This document shows positions 23,160 to 33,900 of a stretch of 64,000 bases of DNA, in pieces. The stretch lies in the NCBI GenBank assembly GCA_963922205.1, contig CAWUHX010000017.1:1240001-1304000 (forward strand), given 5' to 3'. This DNA comes from Romanomermis culicivorax (lineage: Eukaryota; Nematoda; Enoplea; Mermithida; Mermithidae). The position numbers and the translations under genes were made by a program. The number at the start of each line of letters is the position of its first letter. Within the stretch, counting starts at the first letter, position 1. Below the pieces are notes generated by a model. The model searched no databases, had not been told where the DNA came from, and saw only the letters and a list, made by a program, of their open reading frames with translations.

Positions 23160-24808
23160 GAAATGAAATGAAATGAAATGAAAAATATTTATTGCTGTTA
23201 CACAAAACAAAAACGAAAGAAAAATGCATAGTGAAATACATAATACAATGTCATATAAAGAATAAGATTAGTAAATCGACTCGCAATTAATGTAAATATT
23301 TTAAGAAATAGAAAAATCATGCAGCAATAGGGTGCAAAGGTTACTTGAAAAGTAACAACTAACATGCACCCCCCAATTCGATTATCGAAGTTTAGAAGTT
23401 TAATTTTTTCTTTGAAACTGTGCAAACTGGAAGAATTAACGATATCGAAAGATAAAGAGTTCCAGACATTAATATAACGGTTAAAAAAATCAAACTGGCA
23501 AGCAGTAGTATGAACTGACTTTATCGTCAATCTTAGATCATGATTACGACGCGTATTGTTGTTGTTTATACAGAAAAAGTCATCAGGATTTAGAATTGTT
23601 TTTTTGTAGATTATGTTGTACATGGTACAGAGGGCAGATTCTAATCTATGAATATCAAGCTTGCGTAGACCTAGCCTTTGAAGTCTATCTTCATAGGACA
23701 AACCTGATTTATAACCAAAAATCTTTCTGGTAAATCTACGTTGAACATTTTCAATGTAGCTTATGTCTGCTAAAAAATGTGGATTCCATACTGAACTACA
23801 GTATTCTAATATTGGACTACATAAGTAACGAAAGCCTTTGCTAGAGTATTTTTTCACGGGAGACGAAAGACTTGAGAATTAATGTAGACCTATTATAGGC
23901 ATTTTTTACGATGTATCTATAGTGTTCTTTAAACTTCATATTAGGAGATATAAGAATTCCCAAATCTTTAACATAACTTGCTTTTGAAGGGAGATGTTGG
24001 TAACAAAGTGTATATTGGCAAGATGGGTTTTTTGCACCTAAATACAAGACATAACTCTTTGTAGTAGATATAAGTAATTGCCAAGCAGTAGACCAATTTG
24101 AAAGAGTATCAAGGTCTTGTTGAAGAATCATAAAATTTGTTGATACATTGAAAATTTTTAGATCATCTGCAAAAAGAAAAATTTCACTTTTGATATTGTC
24201 AATTATGTCATTTATGTACATAAGAAACAAGGTTGGACCTAATACACTACCTTGGGGCACACCACTAGACACTTTGAGCTGAGATGATAGGGAGTTTCCA
24301 ATTTTGCCCCTTTGAAATCTATTCTTAAGAAAATTTGATATCCAGCTTAAAAGGGGATCAGAGAGACCATATTTAGAAAGTTTGAGAAGGAGCTTAAAAT
24401 GGGAAACTGAGTCAAAGGCCTTGGCAAAGTCAATGTACACTATGTCTAAGGAGTGTCCTTTGTCCAATTGATTTAGCCATGAGTTTTTACACTTGAGTAA
24501 CTGTAGTTCGCAGGATCTATGTTTTAGGAAACCAAACTGTTGATCTGCTAAAAGGTTATGCTGATGAAGGAAACTTAAAATTTTATTATTAATAATTTTT
24601 TCCATAATTTTGCATGGGACTGAACATAGGGAAACAGGACGATAATTTTCAACCAGGGCTGGGTCACCTTTTTTGAAAATAGGAACAACAGTTGCAAAAT
24701 TCCATAACTTAGGAAGGTGGCTCGTTTGGAAAGAAACTTCAAAAATTGATGAAAGTGGTTGGGCCAAATGTGTAGCAAGTTTTTTGACCAAAAAAGCACA
24801 AAGATTGT
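23160..24808 (-). mobile_element. LINE (CR1/Jockey-like RT), 5'-truncated, copy A
   Basis: The minus-strand frame 24791-23841 encodes reverse transcriptase: ENYRPVSLCSVPCKIMEKI, then YIDFAKAFDSVSH, then SSGVPQGSVLGPTLFL, then the catalytic FADD in LFADDLKIFN. A second frame 23857-23198 continues with the C-terminal LEYCSSVWNPHFLADI and NRYINVWNSLSF motifs typical of non-LTR elements. The two frames overlap with a frame change. The endonuclease and ORF1 are absent (5' truncation at the R1 junction). The 3' end carries a (CATTT)n tail, seen on + as GAAAT repeats at 23157-23180. It is diverged from copies B-D. Clade assignment is approximate. Confidence 0.85.
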
Positions 24809-25765
24809 CAGTTTTTGGGCTCTTTCCCCATCTGGGGAAGAAAATTTTGGGGATCGGATACAGATAGATGCATTTCGGTGCATTTTAGAAGGTCATAATC
24901 TCAAAATTTTCCGGCGCTTCGCGCCGATTATAACTTCAATAATCATTATTATGCATTACTTAGCTCAGGCGCGGCTTTTAGCATGTCTGCCTTCATTTAT
25001 CATATAATCTATAATAGTTTTCATCATCTTGAACGTATTATCTCATGTTTTCATTGGTAATCTTCAATATTTTATCATGATATTTAATGAAGATTCGCAT
25101 TTTTTCCTTTGGAGAAAGACCAGTACGTCAAGTCTCTAAGCTTTTTGATGCATTGCAATTATTTCTTTTCTAACGTAGAATCAATTCAAACGCTTCACAG
25201 AAATATCTTTCGGAAATTTATACTCTGCTTACTCATATATTTTCGACCAAGTATGAGAGTTTGCAAATAAATTTACTGGTTTTGAAATTTTTCAAGTAAA
25301 ATTCTAGAAATTACGACTTTTGAACACAAAATTCAAATCTAATTCTTGAAATAAATGTTTGTAAAATTGATTTTCCAGCGTCGCAGAATATCAATACCCA
25401 AAAAATTTTTCCGGCGCTTCGCGCCGGGAAGATTAACATTCTTTTTGGGTTCTCACTTGTCATCATAGAGGACTTAACCATCGATTTCTCATGTAATTCA
25501 AAATCATTATGCTTTTGGATAGTTTGCTTGAAAGTTTGTTCCAATGCTTGCTCGTAAATTAGAATTGAAACTCGAAAATTTCAATTTTTTCCTCAATTTT
25601 AATGAATTGACGGGTCTGAAAACTCCAGAAGGCTTGAAGACTCAAAAACACCTAAATAAAGCGTCTGTGAGCATTTTTAAGCGAAAAAACGACTTCAGGA
25701 AAATAGCGGAAAAAATTTTGACCCCTTTCCCCATTTGGGGAAAAGGCCCGGGGAAAAAAACAGTG
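24809..25765 (+). repeat. R1 core repeat, copy B
   Basis: Starts TTTTTGGGCTCTTTCCCCAT and shows two GC hairpins: CGGCGCTTCGCGCCG at 24912-24926 and CCGGCGCTTCGCGCCGG at 25411-25427. Between them are long stretches matching 13700-14500 in order. The last ~30 bp belong to the hAT right end. Non-coding. Confidence 0.7.
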
Positions 25766-26050
25766 CTTACATGGATATGTGGGGGGTTGGAGTGGCGGAG
25801 GGAGTTGGGCATCCTTCACCCCCAACTTGGTCAACCCTAAACCCAACGCCAGCCCAAACTCGCAAAAATTGAAAAAATTAGGAAAAAAGAGGCTTTTTTG
25901 GCCTTTTTGGGAAAATTTCCGAAATTTTTTCGACTTTTTCGGGGGTTTTTCGACCTCTCCATAAAATTTTGGAAATGTTGGGAGAGCCCACTCCAAAATG
26001 TCGGGTTTACCCTCCCCCCTCCCCAACTGGTCGGACCTCTTACAGGCATG
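25766..26050 (+). repeat. R4 repeat, copy 5
   Basis: A TGTGGGGGGTTGG head, then CCCCCAACTTGGTCAACCC, and a CCCCAACTGGTCGGACCTCT/TACAGGCATG tail. It lies between hAT elements 23094-25765 and 26080-30670. Confidence 0.6.
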
Positions 26051-26670
26051 GTACAAGCAACCAAATTTCGGGCTGTATGCAGTGTTGCCAAGTAGTCGCC
26101 TTCAAAAACCCCAATTTTTCCGCCGAAAAACCCCAAAAAAACCTCAATCGTTCCAAAAAACCCCTAGAAAACCTCAAAAATTTTTGAAAATCCCTAGAAA
26201 AACCCCAATTCTTGAAAACATAGAATAAATTCAATTCATAGATGAAAAAATGAATCAAGCATAAGTTTTTTAAGAATCAACAACTTTATTCAGCTGCTAG
26301 CTGCAGAATTTCGTCTTCATCATCACATTCAGCCGATTGCTGCACTAAACTGTTTGAATGATCATACATGCCCAGCATAAATTTTTTCAACATAGGTTTT
26401 GTTACAGTAAAAGAATTACAACTTTAATTCCTTAAAACCAAGCCATATCGCACACGTAGAATACGGTCCAACAATACTGTTAGAAAATTGTGGGTTTAAA
26501 ACTTCAAAGATCAAACCAAATTAAACCTGTATGTTTTAATTTTGAAAAGATTCAGAAATTCAGTTAGAAGCTTCTTAAACGATGCCTAAGCCTCAGCTTG
26601 CAGAGCTTGCACAAATACAACACAAAATCTCTAACTTCTAAGCCTCCTAATCCTAATTCTAATCCATACT

Positions 26671-27649
26671 CAGTGTTTTTTTCTGCACCCAGCAAAATTT
26701 TTTCCATATTTCCCGAAGTCGTTTTTTTCGCTTAAAAATGCTTACGGATTCCTTATTTATGTATGTGTTTTTGAACTTTTTCAAACCTTCTGGTGTTTTT
26801 AGTGCCGTTAATCTATCAAAATTGAGGGAAAAATTGAAATTTTTGAGTTTGATCGAGGTCTAATCTACAAGCATTGTGGAACAAATTTTCCAGCAAACTA
26901 TCCAGGAGCATACTGACTTTGAATTACATGAGAAATCGATGCTTAAGTCCTCTATGATGTCAAGTGAGAGCCCGAAAAAAGATACTAATCTTTCCGAGAA
27001 TTTTTTGGGCATTTACATTCTGTGACGCTGGAAAATCAATTTTCTGAAAATTTATTTCAAGAAATAGATTCGAATTTTGTGCTATAAAGTTGTAACTTCT
27101 AGAATTTTATTATTTGAAAAATTTCAAAACCAGTAATTTATTCATAAACTCTCATGAACTTGGTCGAAAAGAAATGAGTAAGAAGAGTAGAAATTTCCGA
27201 AAACTACTTCCATGAAGCTTTTGAATTGATTTCACGTTTAGAAAAGAATAGTCGCTTCAAAAAAATTAGAGACTTGATGTATCGATCTGTCTCAAAAAAT
27301 GTGCCAAGGAAAAAACGCGAATCTTCATTGAATATCAAGATAAAATATAGAAGATTACCAATTGAAACAAACATAAGATAATGCGTTTAAGATGATGACA
27401 ACTATTATATAGATAAAGTGATAAGTGAAGGCAGACATGCTAAAAGCTGCGCTTGAGCTAGGTAATATAACGGGCACGAAGCGCCGGAAAATTTGGAGAT
27501 TATGATCTTCTAAAATTCACCAAAATGCATCTTTTTTGTATCATATCCCCAAAATTTTCTTCCCCAAATGGGGGAAGAGCCCAAAATTTTTTTCTTTTTC
27601 CAAAATTTTTTTCCAAAAAGAGAACGATTAGGGGGAAAAGCACTGCTTG
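26671..27649 (-). repeat. R1 core repeat, copy C
   Basis: The reverse complement follows the order of 24809-25765, including the decayed hairpin GGGCACGAAGCGCCGG at 27473-27487 and the CCCCAAATGGGGGAAGAGCCC edge near 27550-27580. It ends with GGGGGAAAAGCACTG, which looks like another hAT terminus. Confidence 0.65.
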
Positions 27650-27699
27650 CTACAATAGAATAATAGAATATATGTAGTGAAAATGCAAATGGAATGTGT

Positions 27700-29935
27700 A
27701 ATGCAATGTTAAATTTGAACGAATTTATAGTTTTTTTACTAGACATTTTAAAACCTGATCAAATAAAATATGCTATCCTAAAAATATTAAGAAGGCATTC
27801 TCTAAAAAGTTGACTCTATGGAGAAGGTACAAATCATCTAAAACTATTGCAGATAAACTGAAATACAAGTCTCATTCTTCACACTTGAAGAAATTAATCT
27901 CTACTCATCAGGCTTCTATTGAAAAGAAAATAATTCGCTAAAATAACCCTAAATCCTTCTATAATTTTGTAAACTCTAAATCGAGCACCAGTAGTCAAGT
28001 TCCCCCCATACGAAAAGATGCCCATACTGTTGTTCATGATCCAAAAGGAATCAGTGGATTATTCAACGATTATTTCTTATCAGTCTTTAAGGTTGGTGAT
28101 TGTTCTATTCCTGATTTTCCCTTAACAACCAAGTCAAAACTTACATCTGTGCGATTCTCTGTTGAACTAGTCACTACTGAAATTTAAAAAAATGAATTCC
28201 TCCTATGCTCTTGGACCTGACGGTTTATGTGCACATTTCTACAAAAAATTCCATTAACCAGTATTTTTGAAGTTTCCTTCCAAACTTCTTCAATTCCTAG
28301 TTTTTGGAATCAAGCAAATCTAATACCAATCTTCAATAAAGGAGATTACAGCCTATATCCCTCTGCTGTGTTAGTTGTAAAATTATGGAATCTATCGTGA
28401 ACAATTCACTGATCAGCTATCTGAAATGTAATTCTCTTTTGACTCAACACCAATATGGTTTCTTGCCCAGTAAATCTTGTGAACTACAGCTTCTAAAATG
28501 TAAAAATGAATGGACAAGAAATATTGATTATGGTATTTCTTTGGATTGTGTCTACATAGATTTTCCAAAAGCCTTTGATTCTGTATCTCACTCTAAATTA
28601 TTACTTAAACTAGCAGGTTATGGTATATCTGATTCCCTAAAAAGTTGGATTTCTGCTTTTCTATTAAAAAGCTACCAATGAGTTAATATAGAAACTAATT
28701 TCTCTGAATTCTCTTCTGTCACAAGTGGTGCTCCACAAGGCAGCGTCTTAGGACCAACACTATTCCTGTTGTATATAAATGCTCTTTCTGACAACATCAA
28801 GTCCAATATGTTTTTGTTTGCTCATGATATTAAAAATTTTCAACTCCTCTACTAATAATCATATTCTCCAAGCAGATCTTGATAGAATTTCCGCCTGGTC
28901 TGCTCTCTGGCAGCTTGATATCTCTCCTGATAAAAATAAAGTACTCCACCTTGGTTATTCTAATCCTATACATTGTTATCGGTTGGATAGCCGATATTTA
29001 CCCCATGAAGAGCAAACTGTAAAAGATCTCGGTGTGCTTATTTCTCACAATTTATCTTTCAAAAATCATATCAACTTAATTGTGAACAGAGCTCACCAAC
29101 AGAGTTCCTTGATCTTGAAAGCTTTTACTTCGAGAAATATATCAGTTCTAATTAAAGCCTTCAATACATATGTCAGACCTATACTTGAGTACTGCTCCAC
29201 CATGTGAAATCCTTTTCACATGAATGAAATTCTGCTGATCGAAAATATACAACAGAAGTTTACCAAGAGATTATTTGGTAAGAACTCTAGTCTTTCTTAC
29301 GAAGAACGTCTAAAAGCTCTTTTTCAAGAACGACTTGAAACCTGCAGATTAATAGCTGCTCTTTCTTTAATGTACAAAATTATCAGAGATCACACCTGTA
29401 TTGTCAAAAATGATTTCTTTACGCTAAACTCTAATGACAACACTCGTCGCCAACATGATTTCAAGCTCATTACTGGCAAAGCTAAAACCAATTTGAGATT
29501 ATATGATTTTTGTAACAGGTATATCAATATATGGAATAACCTTCCTTCAGAAGCTATCAATTCTTCCAGTCCGCAATGTTTTAAGAACAAAATTGTGAAA
29601 ATTGATTTTTCCAAATTGAATGGGGTAGCGCGTTAGTTCGTTACATTTTGAAACTGCGCTTCCTGCACTAATCGAACTTGTCTTTACAGTAGTTTGTACA
29701 TTCCGAACTTACATTACGTTGAAACTTTTGTTCTGTTTTATTTCCGTTTTTTAACCTTGTCTAATTTCTAGATATTTTTTTCTCGCTATCTTTGTGTATT
29801 TTCTTTTTACATTTGTTTGATCTTAAAAATATTTTTAGTGTTTCACCGTAATACTCTATGGATTTTTTGATATTTGCTTTCTTTTGTCTTCAACTAGTAA
29901 TCATCATCATCATCATCATGATCATCAAAATCTCA
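27700..29935 (+). mobile_element. LINE (CR1/Jockey-like RT), 5'-truncated, copy B
   Basis: Degraded reverse transcriptase on +. It contains IMESIVNNSLISYLKCN, VYIDFPKAFDSVSH, a SGAPQGSVLGPTLFL-type block at 28720-28760, and the palm motif near 28815-28830, where FADD reads as FAHD followed by a frame change. After that come KVLHLGYSNP, VKDLGVLISHNLSFKNHI, RPILEYCSTM and NRYINIWNNLPSEAINSSS. At least three stops or frame changes are visible. It starts after the endonuclease. The 3' tail is an (ATC)n run at 29898-29930. It is closer to copies C and D than to A (shared KxDFSK-GxAR ending). Confidence 0.85.
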
Positions 29936-30906
29936 AAATAAGAAAAATAATTGATTTTAAAGGTTCAGAATCAATGACTGACACATTATAGAAGAATATA
30001 TGTGATCAAAGGCAGGACTCTAAAAATTCTGCTCCAGTGCAGAAATCACAAAAAAAATCTTGCACAAAGCCTAAAAAGTCTGCATTGTGCTGGAAAAAAA
30101 CACTGTCCATACTTATAATAAGCCTGCTTAGTTGAAAGCTAAAAGGTAGACTCCAATCCAAACGTGAATTCTCGGCTGAGTTTGATGATAATGATCAAGA
30201 GTAAGAGGTTGTCTACACAGCAAAACTGACCTGCTGATCTCAAATAGTGACATACTCTGATCAAAGTCGCCCCTGATCAAAGTCACCCCACTTAACCTTA
30301 CCCTAAATTCATTCAATATTATTATTACTTTAAGGAATTTTTTTGGAAAAAAAACACGCTGCTCCAAAAGCCAAAATTTGGTAATTAAGCCGAAAACATG
30401 CTAATTCAATTGTAAATTACACAAACTGGCCACACTATTCAATCAATATTCATTTCAGTTTTCATTTTTTCAATTTCATCATGCTTTTTTTCTTTTTTGT
30501 ATACAGTAATTCTCCATTAAACACACTAAATTCAAACAAGCCAATTCGTTGAAAAACCCCCAAAACCTCAAAAATAAAAATAAAAAACCCCTAAAAAAAC
30601 CCCTAAAAAAACCTCAATGCCCTCGAAAAACCCCTAGATTTGGGGAAAAACCCCTAACTTGGCAACACTGGCTGTATGTGTGTGTGCGAGAAAAAGCCCC
30701 GTTTCTTCTCGGAAAACTTCTTTTCCCAGATTATACAGTAATAGATGAAAACTTTTCCGATTTATGTTTTGTCAATTCAAACTTGATGCACTATACAGCA
30801 CATTGTCATCCTCAGAGAATCAAGTTAAAATTCAACTAGTTATCAATAGCGAACATGAATTTATTGAACTTAATATAAATACATATCCAAAATGCGGTAA
30901 AAATCC

Positions 30907-33900
30907 TCATTCTTTGGCAGACCATCCACCAGTCAACTTATGGAACATTTCTGTATTTAGCACTTGATTTTTATCCTTCGACCTCGTTGACATAAAAATG
31001 TAGCCTCCGATAAATTCGTGCGGAATTTTACAATCAGCAGACAAACAGGTAAATTCGACGTCTTCTTCCTCCATTTGTATCTAGAAAGGAAGCAAAGAGA
31101 ATAGAAATTATGACAGAATTCGTGATCTTCTAAGTACCACTACTCAGGACCACAGCACAAAAGTGAGCCTTTACTCTTATAAATGTCAAAACATATGATT
31201 TTCAAGTCAACTTGCTTCACAGTATATTTAACAAGACTCTGACTTATTTTCATTTTAGGAGAAGGCTTCACTACATATATTTCCCGGGGATCTTGTTGTC
31301 CCTTGAAATCAGCGTGATATGAATCACAATCAGATTTACTACGAACGAATTTTTTTTTATTCCAAAAAAATTTTGTGTTGCATATTATAACGTTTTGGAA
31401 AAAACCGATGGATACGGCAAAAAACATGGTCACAGAACATAAATACAAAGAATTATTATGGTTATTCTCAAATAATTATAAAATAAAATCGAAATGAAGG
31501 AAATCGAAATTTATAGCTAGAAATTTTCCAAAAATGAGATAAATCACGAATCCGAATGAGATAGTATTTTCACATGGGAAAAAGGATAGCATCAAAAAAT
31601 AATTATCCAACTTACAAAAATGTGCCTGATTTCCCAATTCACGTGCCATTTTTTCATATTTGAAAACATCCAAACGGTGGCCGGTCCTTCACCATTCAAT
31701 CCCATTCTGAACATTCTATCGGTAGTAATGACGAATAGTTCCTAGGCAAAAAAGAGTAATATGGAAAAAAGTCGATACTTTGTAAAATGAACATTTTTAC
31801 GGGTTGACGACAGTTCCTGTATCTAACCACAAAATAATGCCAACTGTATTCGCGCAAAGTTTGCCAGAGTTTGATGTATTGCATTTTGGCTTCTGACAAA
31901 TTCAAGTGGGCGACGCTTGATTGGGAATCGAGAATTTTCTGTTGCACCGAATCGCTCGATAAGCTGCCGCCGTAAGATCGAGAGTATCTACAAAAAAGGT
32001 TGCAGGAAAACGTTAAATGAAATTACTACAGTAGGCGCCAGGAGGTGTATTCGGACCCCAAACGATCTTTCAACAACAAAACACACATATTCTGAATAGC
32101 AGTAACAGAAAAATGTATTAGGCTACAAATTTTTTTCGAGATTGGTGTTCATAGTAATTTTTGATTCTATCTTTTCTCCAAAGCTTGGAAACACCATGGA
32201 AACATACTTATGCGGTTATGAAAAACTGAGCTTTTTTGGGTTGTTTGAATGTGCAAACCAACACTTTAAATTTTTTATTTCGTAAAGGAGATGTAATCAA
32301 CTCAACATACATGCAATTGGGTGGAAGTGCCATGAAGTAAGAATCTTCTCCATGAGTCTCCGACCGCCCCACGATCATATGGCAATCTCACGGCTAAAGT
32401 ATGGGACCCCAATGGTCGGAAACGTCGTTTATCCGGTGACCAGCGTCGCCAGTGAATACGAATTGTTAAGTTTTAGATCAATGTTACAATTTTTAAAAAC
32501 ATTTTTCAAATGTTATAGGTGGAAAGATCGAAATTTTTCCGTTCAGTGACACATTTTCCTAAATTTTTGGGCAACTGATGACCCCACATGTAGAAATCCA
32601 GCTGGCCCCTCAGGACTTTGAGCTTCGTTATGCGTATGCGAGTCGTTCCTTAGTTGAATGACTTATGATTGACTATAAAGACTTTTAGGATGTAAGAATC
32701 CAATATCCTTCCAATACCCTATAAGCACGTGATGCTACAGTAATCAAAATACATGATTTCTATAAACCTATAAGGCAGATAATCGTCGGGATTTATGTCG
32801 CGACTATCGGGCGCGGCTCCGTTCTGACCGTGATTATTTTGTTGATAATTCGGTCCGCCGCGGAGTCGATTATTGAGCGCGTGAGCGCGTCGCTGAGCCA
32901 CTAAACCGGCCTGAATGTCATCCACTTCGTGGATATAGTTGGCGTCGTTCATAGTTTTTCCTCTGGACGCCATTCTGCATGCTGCCAACCATTTTGAATA
33001 CCTTTGTTCCTTCGATGGAACAAGGAGTAAATAATCGATGTGATGTGAATATACATATAGTAACCATAAATCATTAAATTTTCAGTTTATATTGTTCTAT
33101 AAGTTTTCAGTGAATTAACTGTCCTATATTTTATCTTTGACAGGTCGTAACATTCACACCTGACATATTTTGAGGAGCCTTCATGTAAATGCATATTACT
33201 GGCCGAGTCAAAAAGTCATAGTCATTGACTATTGATGTGATGAGTGTCGTTTTCACGTTTGCATTATTTGCAAGCTGGTGTTTCTGCTAATTTAAGAATC
33301 TAAAATTTCAAAATTACGCCACATTCGCAAAAAATACAGAAACTCGAAATGAATATAATCAGACTATGTCGATAATACATGGGTGAACTTTTACATCGGT
33401 AGGGATTAATAGTTAATAGTACAATTTTCAGGTACGTTTGCTAAGCAATATTTATGCTTACAGAATCGACTTTCAGCAAAACTTCATTGGTACCGTCCGA
33501 CGAAGGTACCACTAATTTAATCGTGTAAATATTCTCGGGCAGTGAAATGTCGTACGAGACATCGGCACTTCTCAAATAAATGCGTCCGACCGGCGGTCCC
33601 TTACTTTCTTGCGAGCTATTGTACCAGTGGATAGATAGGCCGTGCAACACGAAAAAAGCGCGCTTCCAGTTCAATATTCCGGCTTGTCGCGGCCTAAAGC
33701 CACAAAACTTTAGTTCGAAAAAATTATGGAAAGTGAACAGTATGAAAATATATCAAGTACAGTGTAGTTCGAACAATCACCGTTCAATCAAAAAATTCTT
33801 TCTACGTCATTTATCATCATTGTGTGGTCTGTAGGGTCCATTTGGTCACTATTGTTTTGTACTACCCCCACTTGTACCAGAAAAAACGGCAGGCTCAAAA

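Larger units (their letters stand above)
23094..25765. mobile_element. hAT-type composite: hAT ends enclosing a LINE copy and an R1 core
   Basis: The left end CACTGTTTTTTTTCCCC and the right end GGGGAAAAAAACAGTG are inverted repeats. Flanks CTTACAGG (23086-23093) and CTTACATG (25766-25773) match 7 of 8, a target duplication with one change. Inside are a minus-strand LINE (23160-24808) and a forward R1 copy (24809-25765). The element lies between two R4 copies, as if inserted at the R4 tail. Confidence 0.7.
26671..30105. mobile_element. Nested hAT-type element carrying R1 core and a LINE copy
   Basis: Perfect 8-bp target duplication TCCATACT (26663-26670 and 30106-30113). Both termini read CAGTGTTTTTTTC inward. 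The contents are an R1 copy in minus orientation (26671-27649) and a plus-strand LINE (about 27700-29935). It is nested in 26080-30670. Confidence 0.8.
26080..30670. mobile_element. hAT-type element, host of a nested hAT and LINE
   Basis: Perfect 8-bp target duplication GCTGTATG (26072-26079 and 30671-30678). The terminal inverted repeat is CAGTGTTGCCAAG / CTTGGCAACACTG, followed on both sides by repeated AAAACCCC/CCTAAAAA motifs (26105-26215 and 30550-30655). About 1.15 kb of its own sequence remains once the inner element 26671-30105 is removed. No transposase was recognised. Confidence 0.85.

Noticed and set aside
23198-24791. Considered an LTR or virus-derived polymerase
   Set aside because: Motif order (NYRPVSL, FADD, WN.L) and lack of protease, integrase or long terminal repeats identify a non-LTR LINE.
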